Below are positions 27,112-36,611 of a stretch of 64,000 nucleotides of DNA, in pieces. Each line of letters starts with the position of its first letter. Positions within the stretch are counted from its first letter, which is position 1. The position numbers and the translations under genes are program-made. The stretch is from Kitasatospora kifunensis (GTDB lineage Bacteria; Actinomycetota; Actinomycetes; Streptomycetales; Streptomycetaceae), in assembly GCF_014203855.1 (NCBI RefSeq), contig NZ_JACHJV010000001.1, forward strand, positions 6,324,001 to 6,388,000, read 5' to 3'. Under the pieces are notes generated by a model, which searched no databases, had not been told where the DNA came from, and saw nothing but the letters and a program-made list of their open reading frames with translations.

Positions 27112-29256
27112 TCAGGCGATCGCCACCCCGCGCCCGGTCGCCAACCCCGCCAGGCCCCCGGACACCGGTCGCGCCGCCGCCTCGAACTGCCAGCCGCCGT
27201 CCGGCGCGCTGCGACGGAACGCGCCCAGCTCCAGCGCGCTCTCCGCGATCCCGCTGGTGCCGTCCGCCCAGCGGTGCAGCTCCAGCTCCGAGGCACGGTC
27301 GGTGACCGCCAGTGCCAGGCCGTGCAGGTAGCCCAGCGGCAGCGCGGGCCCCGGCTCCTCCTCGGTGGAGACGGCGACGGCCACCTCCTGCACCTCGGGG
27401 CCCAGCTGGTCCAGCGCCAAGGTCAGCGCCGCGGTGCGCAGTTGGCCGCCGGCATCGGTGCGTGCGGCGCCGAGCCGGACCGCACCGCCGGGATCGGCGG
27501 GGTTGTTGAAGAAGACGAAGTGCTCGTCGCTCAGCACCCGCCCGTCCGCGCAGAGGAAGGCCGAGACGTCCAGTTCCACCGGATCGCCGGCCACCGTGCG
27601 CGACTGCCACTCGATCCGCAGCCGGACCTCGCTCGCCCGAGTCGTCGGTTCTCCCGCCGTCGGGCCGGCCGGTGCCGGGCCGAGCCGCCCGCGCAGCCCC
27701 TGCTCGGCCAGCAGCTCGACCAGCTCGGGCCCGTTCACCAGCGACAGCGGTTTGTTCTCGATATAGGCGTAACTGCCGCGCCCGAAGTGCGCCGTGGTCA
27801 CCAGGATGCCCTTGATCGCGCCGTGGTGGCGCACGGTGCTGTCCAGGTCCCGTACGGCGGTGGGCGAGACGGTCGAGCGGTAGCGCTTGGCCTGGATGAC
27901 GATCTTGCCGCCGGTCACCGGATCGGGATCGATGGCCACCACGTCCACGCCCTCGTCCCCGCTGCGCGCGGTCGTCGCGACCCGGTAGCCGCGGGCCCGG
28001 AACAGCTCGGCGATCAGCTCCTCGAAGGCGATCGGATCCATGGTGAACAGGTCCGGGTCATCGCCTCCGTGCCCCAGCACCCGGGCGCCCACCTCCTGCG
28101 GCCGCCGCTCCGCACGCACCTCCGCGAGCCGTTCGGGGCGGGGCGAGAGCCGTCCGCCCAAGCCCTCCAGACACTCCACGGGTGCCACCCGGTCCAGCGC
28201 GATCGCCCCGAACGCCGCTCGCGAGGCGGTCACCGCCACCAGGACCCGCCCGGCCTCGCGCCCGGTCGCCGGATCCACCCCCTGCACCAGACCGTTCAGC
28301 GCCACCGAGTCCAGCAGGCCGCCCTGATCGGCCCGGAACAGCTCGTCCAGCACCCGCAGCACGCTGCGCGCCAGCACCTCGCGGTAGATCCGCTTGCGCT
28401 CGGCCGCGGGCCTGGCCACCGGGGCCTGCCGGTCGTCCGTCTTCACGTACCGCACCCGGCCGTGCTCGGGCACCACGTCGAACCCGGGCAGCTCCCACTC
28501 CAGCACCAACTGACGGTCCGTCATGTCCCAGGCCAGCGTGATCCGGTGCGGGAACCCCTCGGGCCAGTCGGTGGAGCCGTACAGCACGGCGCTGAAGTAC
28601 TCGCGCACCGCCTCGTCCTCGCCACGGCCCAGCCGCTCGGCCAACTCCCGGGTCCGCGCGATCCGCTCGGCGTCCTGCTGACGGTGCTCGGCCGCCCACT
28701 CCTCGAAGCCGCGCTGGTACTCGGCCAGTTGCTGCAGCCGCTCCCGCTCGGCGGCCTGCGCCTGGTGCCAGTCCCGCTCGTACTGCGCCTGCGCCTGCGC
28801 CCGCTGCTCCTCGTAGCGGCGGCGCTGCAGCAGCCCGCCCTGCGCCGGCACCTGGTAGCGCGCCGGGTCCGGCATCGGGATCGGCACGCCGAGCCGCCCC
28901 GGGTCGAAGGCGGCCGGCAGCGAGGCGGGTGTCAGCAGCGGCGCCAGGCTGAACGCGGGGCGGGCCAGGCCGACCCGCAGCAGGCCGTCCAGTTCGGCCA
29001 CCCGTTGGTCCAGCCGCCCGCTCAGCTCGGCCGCCTCGGCCTCCCGGCTCTGCTGGTACGCCCGCAGCGCCTCGCGCTCCCCTCGCGCGGTCGCCAGCTG
29101 CGCGGCCCGGGTCGCCTGCGCCTCCTGGCGCTGCGCCGCCACCTGCGCCCGCCCCTGCGCCTGCCTGCGCCGCTGCTCCTGCCGCTGCGCCTCCGCCCAG
29201 ACCGACAGCACCCCGCCGCCCGCTTGCCCTGCCACGTCCACCCCTTTGCCCTGCAC
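27112..29256 (-). CDS. Coiled-coil / Mrr-like restriction endonuclease / TerD-domain fusion protein
   Basis: The 714-residue protein has four parts. Residues about 20-90 and 145-210 form coiled coils rich in Gln, Arg and Glu. Residues about 215-390 form an unnamed domain. Residues about 405-520 are a Mrr-type PD-(D/E)xK nuclease with FEELIAELFRARGYRV, catalytic GDEGVDV (Asp438) and IQAKRY (Gln455-x-Lys457). Residues about 543-714 match TerD (LDVSAFLCADGRVLSDEHFV). Mrr nucleases cut methylated DNA; TerD domains bind calcium and mark stress or phage-response systems. No methylase or other ter gene is adjacent. It is a single gene and a likely stand-alone defence or stress effector. Confidence 0.85.
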   Translation of the reverse strand: MQGKGVDVAGQAGGGVLSVWAEAQRQEQRRRQAQGRAQVAAQRQEAQATRAAQLATARGEREALRAYQQSREAEAAELSGRLDQRVAELDGLLRVGLARPAFSLAPLLTPASLPAAFDPGRLGVPIPMPDPARYQVPAQGGLLQRRRYEEQRAQAQAQYERDWHQAQAAERERLQQLAEYQRGFEEWAAEHRQQDAERIARTRELAERLGRGEDEAVREYFSAVLYGSTDWPEGFPHRITLAWDMTDRQLVLEWELPGFDVVPEHGRVRYVKTDDRQAPVARPAAERKRIYREVLARSVLRVLDELFRADQGGLLDSVALNGLVQGVDPATGREAGRVLVAVTASRAAFGAIALDRVAPVECLEGLGGRLSPRPERLAEVRAERRPQEVGARVLGHGGDDPDLFTMDPIAFEELIAELFRARGYRVATTARSGDEGVDVVAIDPDPVTGGKIVIQAKRYRSTVSPTAVRDLDSTVRHHGAIKGILVTTAHFGRGSYAYIENKPLSLVNGPELVELLAEQGLRGRLGPAPAGPTAGEPTTRASEVRLRIEWQSRTVAGDPVELDVSAFLCADGRVLSDEHFVFFNNPADPGGAVRLGAARTDAGGQLRTAALTLALDQLGPEVQEVAVAVSTEEEPGPALPLGYLHGLALAVTDRASELELHRWADGTSGIAESALELGAFRRSAPDGGWQFEAAARPVSGGLAGLATGRGVAIA

Positions 29257-29321
29257 CTGTCCTGCGCAGAGCTACCTTAGGGGGTTCGCCGGTAGGGGTG
29301 TACGGCAAGCCCGTTTCAAGA

Positions 29322-30052
29322 TCACCGGCCGCCGAGCAGGAACTCCCGGTTCAGCGTGGCGATCGCGTTCAGCCCGATGCCCTTGGGGCAGGCGGTGGCG
29401 CACTCGCCGGTGTTGGTGCAGCCGCCGAAGCCCTCCGCGTCCATCGCCCCCACCAGCGCCCGCGCCCGGCTGCGCCGCTCCGGCGCGCCCTGCGGCAGCA
29501 CGTTGAGGTGTACCACCTTGGCGGAGGTGAAGAGCATCGCCGACCCGTTCGGGCAGGCCGCCACGCAGGCCCCGCAGCCGATGCACTCGGCGTGTTCGAA
29601 GGCGAGGTCGGCGGCCTCCTTGGGGACCGGGGTGGCGTGCGCTTCGGGGGCACTGCCGGTGGGCGCGCTGATGTAGCCACCCGCGCCGATGATCCGGTCG
29701 AACGCCGAGCGGTCCACCACCAGGTCCTTGACCACGGGGAAGGCCCCCGAACGCCACGGCTCGACGTCGATCACGTCGCCGTCCTGGAAGTGCCGCATGT
29801 GCAGCTGGCAGGTGGTGGTCCGCTCCGGGCCGTGCGCCTGGCCGTTGATCACCATGCCGCAGGCGCCGCAGATGCCCTCGCGGCAGTCGTGGTCGAAGGC
29901 CACCGGCTGCTCGCCGCGCAGGATCAGCTCCTCGTTGAGGGTGTCCAGCATCTCCAGGAAGGACATGTCCGGGCTGATCCCGGTGACCTGGTAGGTGGTC
30001 AGTGCACCGGATGCGTCCGGTCCGGCCTGCCGCCAGATCCGCAGGGTGAGGT

Positions 30053-30056
<4 letters not shown>
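29322..30056 (-). CDS. sdhB: Succinate dehydrogenase/fumarate reductase iron-sulfur subunit
   Basis: The 244-residue protein holds the three Fe-S clusters of complex II. The 2Fe-2S ferredoxin domain has DCREGICGACG, and the C-terminal part has CIGCGACVAACP and GGCTNTGECATACPKG. It passes electrons from the flavoprotein to the membrane quinone. ATG 30056 overlaps the sdhA stop (ATGA), so the two are coupled. Confidence 0.95.
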
Positions 30057-32022
<1,966 letters not shown>

Positions 32023-32026
<4 letters not shown>

Positions 32027-32742
32027 TTCACGATTCCCGTCATCACGGCGAGTGGCACGCAGAGGAAGCCGGCGGTCAGCACCAGCGCCAGCAGGTTGGC
32101 GGTCAGCTTCAACACCCGGTTGCGGCGCGGGTTGTTGACGCCCAGCGTCTGCGCGGCGCTCCAGAAGCCGTGTCGCACGTGCAGCCCGAGGGCCAGCATC
32201 GCCACGCAGTAGATCCCGCCGCCGTACCAGGTGCTGAAGGAGGCCACCACGTTCTGGTACGGGTGCCCGGCCTCGGCCCGCGGGTTCACGGTCAGGGTGG
32301 TCAGGTCCAGGATGTGCCAGACGATGAAGAGCGCCAGGATCACCCCGCCCCAGCGCATCGTGCGCGTCGCGTAGCTGGAGCGCGCCCGGGTGTGCCGGTA
32401 GCCGGTCGGCCGGGCGGCCAGGTCGCGCCGGCTCAGCTGGTAGGCGGCCACCGCGTGCACCACCACGGCGAGCAGCAGGCCGACCCTGGCGATCCACAGG
32501 AACCACGCGTGGCCCAGGAACGGCTGGCCGATGGTGCGCAGCCAGGCCGCGTAGCCGTTGAGGTCGCCGGGGCCGAAGAAGATCTTCAGATTGCCGAGCA
32601 TGTGGAAGACCAGGTAGGTCAGCATCACCACGCCGCTGACCGCCATCGCCGCCTTCTTGCCGACGGTCGAACCCCAGAGCACCGCCAGGGTGGACCGTTC
32701 CCGCGCTGCCTCGCGGGGTCGTGCTCCCGTTGTCACTGCCAT
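32023..32742 (-). CDS. sdhC: Succinate dehydrogenase cytochrome b subunit (b558 type)
   Basis: The 239-residue membrane subunit has five helices with heme-ligand histidines in VFHMLGNLKIF, VVVHAVAAYQL, VWHILDLTTL and LHVRHGFWSA. This is the single-anchor (type B, dihaem) form that needs no SdhD, consistent with the three-gene sdhCAB operon seen here. It is the first gene of the operon, divergent from a LysR regulator. Confidence 0.93.
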
Positions 32743-32801
32743 GCCGAGAACGGTAGGAAGTGGACCGGTGATCCGTCCAAGACATCTTGCAGCTCATCAC
32801 C

Positions 32802-32816
32802 ATAGGAAGCGGCTAT
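32802..32816 (+). promoter_or_regulatory. Candidate LysR-type operator between sdhC and lysR
   Basis: ATAG-N7-CTAT is a 15-bp interrupted palindrome containing the T-N11-A core of LTTR boxes. It overlaps the first bases of the LysR gene, whose AGGAAG ribosome-binding site lies within it, so binding would block both transcription and translation of lysR. It is also upstream of the sdhC start at 32742. Confidence 0.45.
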
Positions 32817-33750
32817 GATGGCCGCCGTGCAGTTCCACCAGCTCCGCTACTTCGTGGCCGTCGCCGAACTGCGGCACTTCACCCGCGCCGCCGAAGCGAC
32901 GCACGTCGCACAGCCTTCGCTCTCCCAGCAGATCCGCTCGCTGGAGCGGGAGTTGGGAGCCGAGCTGTTCCACCGCACGCGTGGCAACATCGCGCTCACC
33001 GACGCCGGGGCGGCCCTGCTGCCGCTGGCCCGACGCATCCTGGCCGACGCCGAGAGCGCCCGGCTCGCGGTCCAGGAGACGGTGCAGCTGCGGCGCGGCC
33101 GGGTGCGGCTCGGCGCCCCGCCGAGCCTGTGCACCAGCCTGGTCCCCGACGTACTGCGCGCCTACCGGGCCCGGCACCCGGGCGTCGAGCTGGTGGTGCA
33201 CGAGGACGGCTCGCGCGACCTGGTCCGCATCCTGGCGGCCGGCGAACTGGATCTGGCACTGATCATCACACCGCAGGCCGGCGAGGCGCCCGGGCTCGCG
33301 GTGACCGAACTGCTCTACGAGGACCTGGTGCTGGTCTCGGCCGCTCCGGCGAAACGACGCCGCGCCCGGATCGAGGACCTGCGCGGGCAGCCACTGGTGA
33401 TGTTCCGAGAGGGCTACGACCTGCGCGAGGCGACGCTGGCGGCCTGCCGGGCGGCTGGCTTCGAGCCCGAATTCGCCGTGGCCGGAGGCGAGATGGACGC
33501 CGTCCTCGGCTTCGTCCGGGCGGGCCTGGGGCCCGCCGTACTGCCCGGCATGGTGGCCGCCCGCAGCGGTCTGACCGTCACCCCGTTCGCCGGCCCCGGG
33601 CTCGGCCGGGTGATCGCGCTGGCCAGCGGTGCCGAAGTGCCGCTCAGCCGCGCCGCCGCCGCGTTGCACGAGGTGCTACTCGAGCACCTGGCCGAGGCCG
33701 GACGAGCGGGCGCACTGCCGCCCGGTACCCGACTGCTCAGCCCGGACTGA
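32815..33750 (+). CDS. LysR-family transcriptional regulator
   Basis: The 311-residue protein has an N-terminal winged helix-turn-helix (FHQLRYFVAVAELRHFTRAA, QPSLSQQIRSLERELG) and a LysR substrate-binding domain from about residue 90. It is divergent from sdhCAB across 72 bp and is likely to control that operon, or itself. The effector is unknown. Starts at ATG 32815 and 32818 and GTG 32827 are all possible; AGGAAG favours the first. Confidence 0.93.
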   Translation: MMAAVQFHQLRYFVAVAELRHFTRAAEATHVAQPSLSQQIRSLERELGAELFHRTRGNIALTDAGAALLPLARRILADAESARLAVQETVQLRRGRVRLGAPPSLCTSLVPDVLRAYRARHPGVELVVHEDGSRDLVRILAAGELDLALIITPQAGEAPGLAVTELLYEDLVLVSAAPAKRRRARIEDLRGQPLVMFREGYDLREATLAACRAAGFEPEFAVAGGEMDAVLGFVRAGLGPAVLPGMVAARSGLTVTPFAGPGLGRVIALASGAEVPLSRAAAALHEVLLEHLAEAGRAGALPPGTRLLSPD

Positions 33751-34097
33751 CTCATCGCCCTGACCCATCGCCCTGACCCATCGGCCTGATTCGCCGCTCC
33801 GATTCGCCCGTGTCTGACGGTGCGTCAGTTGAGCGCCTCGGGTGACGCGGCGCTACGGGCTGACCGCGCGGCGCGTGTCAGGCGGGCGCCGCCGCCCGTG
33901 GCGCGCCACAGTGGCAGCGGACAGGGTCGGGTGCGTGCAAGCCTCGAACGCCCACCCGTATCCTGGCCTACCAGCACGGACACCGGTGCGCGGGACTCGC
34001 TCCACCCGCCCCGGGCGCCGTCCCGCCCCACCCTGCCGAAGCTTTACCCAGTCTTCCCGTAAGCCCGCCTTCCCCGCCACGAACCGGACGGTTCTCA
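33751..34097. other. Gene-free stretch with short tandem repeats and a GAACCG dyad
   Basis: Right after the LysR gene, about four diverged units of a CATCGCCCTGACC-like 13-14-bp repeat occupy 33753-33810. No coding sequence is supported in the rest. Near its end GAACCG-GA-CGGTTC (34081-34094) forms a small dyad immediately before the start of the next gene, where it could act as an operator. Confidence 0.45.
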
Positions 34098-35882
34098 ATG
34101 ACAGTACTTCCCGTGCAGAACGCCGATGTACCGCCGCAGGACCGCTCGGCCGGTCCCGCGGCAGACCGCGCACCGGACCTCCGTGAGGACCTGCTCCGGT
34201 ACGCCGAGCTCGGTGGCTTCACCCTCGCCGCCGACACTCACGCCTGGTACGCCGCGGCCGGCACCGTGACCAACCCCGAGGAGGCCAGAGCCGCTTCCAC
34301 CGTGCTGGCCGAGGTGCGCGGCGGCGACCTGGCCGTCCTGCGCGAGGCCGCCGCGCGGCTGGCCGTCGAGGCGGCGCTGCGCGAGCCGGCCACCCTCGCC
34401 GAGGTGCTCACCCTGGTCGCGCTGCTGCGCCGGGTCCAGGAGACCGCTGTCACGCTGCGCTCCGGCGCCTACGAGGCGGACCTGGACGCGCTCGCCGCGG
34501 CCACCGCCAACGGCAGCTGGCGCAAGGAGCGCGGGCTGAAGCTCTCCTGGGGCCGGCGCCGCAAGCTGCGCGCCGAGGCCAAGCGGCTGGCCGTCGCCGA
34601 CCGCCCGCGCCGGGAGGCACTGCACGCCGCGCTGGTCGCGGCCGCCGCCGAGCGCACCGAGTGGCAGGCGCTCGCCCCGGCGCCCGGCACCAGCGCTCGC
34701 CCGGTCGACGCCGAACTGCTGGAGGTCACCGGGCAGGCCGCCGAGACGCTGGCCGGCGCGCTGCGCGGGCTGGGGCGGCTGCTGGCCGACCGTGAGCTGA
34801 CCAGCCTGCCGTTCGAGGAACTCGCCGAGCTGGTGGCCGCGCTGGCCGCCGACGAGGGCACCCTCTACCGCCTGCCCGAGCTGCGCGCCCTGCGTGCCGC
34901 ACTGGAGGCGGGCGGCCTCGACGAGTTGCTGGCCGAGCTGACGGCCGCTCGGGCGGACCGCACGGCGGCCCTGCTCGCGTACGGGCGCGCTGCGGGGGAG
35001 GAGGAGACCGCGGCTGAGGTCGAGATCGAGGTCGAGGCGTCGGTGAAGACCGTGCCGGCGCAGGCCGCCGAGGTGGTGCCGGAGCCTGCGGCGCAGGACG
35101 TGGCCGAGGTCGCTGATGCCGCCGAGGCCGCCGAGGCCAAGGCGGAGGCGGCTGTCCCGCACATCGCCATCCCGTCCCCGTCCCCTGAGCCGGCCGCCGA
35201 GATCATCACCCGCACCGAGGAGCCGCCGGCGCCGAGCCGCGCCGAGGAGGCGGTGGTTGAGGAGACGGTGGCCGAGGAGGTCGCGGTTGTAGCGCCCGTC
35301 TCTGAGGAGCCCGTGGCCGAGGAGGAGGCGATCGAGGAGGTCGCGGCTGAGGAGGAGGCCGTAGACGAGCCGGTCGTTCTCGCCGCCGAGGAGCCCGTCG
35401 CCGTGGAGCCCGTCGCCGTGGAGCCCGTCGCCGTGGAGTCGATCCCCGAGGCCGAGACCATCGCCGCCGAGGAACTCCCCACCGAGGCCGAGCCTGAGCC
35501 CGAGGCCGAGGCCGAGCCGGTCGCCGTGCTGGAGCCCGCCGAGGAGTCGGCCCCCGCCGCCGAGCCCGCCGTTGAGCCCGAGCCTGCCCCCGAGCCCGAC
35601 CTCGCCGCCGACCCCACCCCCGCCACCGAAGCCGAGCCCGCCCCCGCCCCCAAGCGAGTGCGCCGACCGAAGAAGCCCGAGCTCACCCCGGGTCGCCCGA
35701 TCACCGCCTACTCCGCCGACGAACTCCTCGCCCTGGTCCGCTGGATCGACAGCGACTACGTCGAGCGCACCGATGACGAGTTGCTGCGCGCGACCATGAA
35801 GGAGCTCGGCTTCGCCCGGCTCGGCCCCCGGATCAAGGAGGCGCTGGGCGTCGCCGTCAGCGCGGCCCGTCCCACCGACTGA
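34098..35882 (+). CDS. Acidic-repeat protein of unknown function with conserved N- and C-terminal domains
   Basis: The 594-residue protein has a helical N-terminal domain (about residues 25-300; LLRYAELGGFTLAADTHAWY, RKERGLKLSWGRRRKLRAEA), a long Glu/Ala/Pro/Val-rich low-complexity middle (about 300-520) and a C-terminal domain of about 55 residues (ADELLALVRWIDSDYVERTD, ELGFARLGPRI). The last domain resembles the end module of some large actinobacterial SF1 helicases, but no helicase motifs are present, so this is a weak inference. A 15-bp repeat encodes EPVAV three times. A strong terminator follows. Function is unknown. Confidence 0.7.
   Translation: MTVLPVQNADVPPQDRSAGPAADRAPDLREDLLRYAELGGFTLAADTHAWYAAAGTVTNPEEARAASTVLAEVRGGDLAVLREAAARLAVEAALREPATLAEVLTLVALLRRVQETAVTLRSGAYEADLDALAAATANGSWRKERGLKLSWGRRRKLRAEAKRLAVADRPRREALHAALVAAAAERTEWQALAPAPGTSARPVDAELLEVTGQAAETLAGALRGLGRLLADRELTSLPFEELAELVAALAADEGTLYRLPELRALRAALEAGGLDELLAELTAARADRTAALLAYGRAAGEEETAAEVEIEVEASVKTVPAQAAEVVPEPAAQDVAEVADAAEAAEAKAEAAVPHIAIPSPSPEPAAEIITRTEEPPAPSRAEEAVVEETVAEEVAVVAPVSEEPVAEEEAIEEVAAEEEAVDEPVVLAAEEPVAVEPVAVEPVAVESIPEAETIAAEELPTEAEPEPEAEAEPVAVLEPAEESAPAAEPAVEPEPAPEPDLAADPTPATEAEPAPAPKRVRRPKKPELTPGRPITAYSADELLALVRWIDSDYVERTDDELLRATMKELGFARLGPRIKEALGVAVSAARPTD
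35391..35435 (+). repeat. 15-bp coding tandem repeat (3 units)
   Basis: Three identical GAGCCCGTCGCCGTG units encode EPVAV three times within the acidic middle region of the protein at 34098. The number of units is likely to vary between strains. Confidence 0.85.
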
Positions 35883-35908
35883 CCACCCGCGCCCCTGCGC
35901 AGCACGAC

Positions 35909-35951
35909 CGGGCCCGGCCCGAGCGAGTCACCCTCGCTCGGGCCGGGCCCG
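35909..35951. terminator. 19-bp perfect hairpin terminator
   Basis: CGGGCCCGGCCCGAGCGAG at 35909-35927 pairs perfectly with 35933-35951 around the loop TCACC. It lies between convergent genes ending at 35882 and 35990 and can serve both. Confidence 0.85.
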
Positions 35952-35989
35952 GCCCGTTCCCCCCTCGGCCACTGACCTCAGTAACTACC

Positions 35990-36382
35990 TCAGCAACTAC
36001 GCAGCTCCGGCGTCTGGTTGAGTAGCTGGGCGTGCATCGAGATGAACGTCTGGTACGGCGCGCCCTGTTCCGCGCCGACCGGGAAGACCGCCACCCGGTG
36101 GCAGTTCATGAAGGCCAGCCGCACGCCGAAGTGTCGCTCCAGGCTGCCCCGGATCGAGTCGCTGGCCATCGCGCGCAGCAGCTGCCCGCGCTCGGCGTCG
36201 GACGGCGGCTCGACCTGGTTGTCCGCGAACGGGGCGTCGCCGGCGGCCAGTTCGAGGCTGAGCCGCTCGACCATCTGGTAGGCGTAGGGGAGCGAGTCGC
36301 GGACGGTGGCGACGAAGTCGGCTTCGGCCACCTGCCCGGCCTCGGCCTGGGCGAGCAGTTCGGGGGAGACGGTGAGAGACAT
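35990..36382 (-). CDS. SCO5389-family protein
   Basis: The 130-residue protein opens MSLTVSPELLAQAEAGQVAE and ends QLLNQTPELRSC, with a middle GSLERHFGVRLAFMNCHRVA. This closely matches the conserved streptomycete family named after SCO5389, of unknown function. The invariant-looking Cys/His pair in NCHRV and the terminal Cys could bind a metal, which is inference. GGAG precedes ATG 36382. A metal-regulator-like box lies 50 bp upstream. Confidence 0.9.
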   Translation of the reverse strand: MSLTVSPELLAQAEAGQVAEADFVATVRDSLPYAYQMVERLSLELAAGDAPFADNQVEPPSDAERGQLLRAMASDSIRGSLERHFGVRLAFMNCHRVAVFPVGAEQGAPYQTFISMHAQLLNQTPELRSC

Positions 36383-36431
36383 GGCGCTGGCTCCGTTCAG
36401 AACGACAACGACGGTGGACCACTGAATGAAA

Positions 36432-36446
36432 TGAAATCCATTTCCA
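36432..36446 (-). promoter_or_regulatory. Zur-box-like element upstream of the SCO5389-family gene
   Basis: On the minus strand the 15 bases read TGGAAATGGATTTCA. This agrees at 12 of 15 positions with the streptomycete Zur consensus as I recall it (TGAAAATGATTTTCA). It sits 50-64 bp before the start codon in an AT-rich island, where a promoter is expected. The match is suggestive only. Confidence 0.4.
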
Positions 36447-36527
36447 TAAAGGATCGTGGCCTACCGGTGACGCGCTGTCAACCGCCCCTCGCGCGCGCCC
36501 GACCGCCGCCCCACCCCGGGCAGCAGA

Positions 36528-36572
36528 AAGCCGCTGCGGGCACTGACTCGATGTCAGCGCCCGCAGCGGCTT
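36528..36572 (-). terminator. Hairpin terminator after the penicillin-binding protein gene
   Basis: A 20-bp stem with one mismatch (AAGCCGCTGCGGGC pairing with GCCCGCAGCGGCTT, then CTGAC with GTCAG) encloses the loop TCGAT. It lies 40-84 bp past the stop of the minus-strand PBP gene. Confidence 0.8.
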
Positions 36573-36611
36573 CGGACTTCTGCGGCTTGGGACTTCTGCG
36601 GCTTCGGACCG

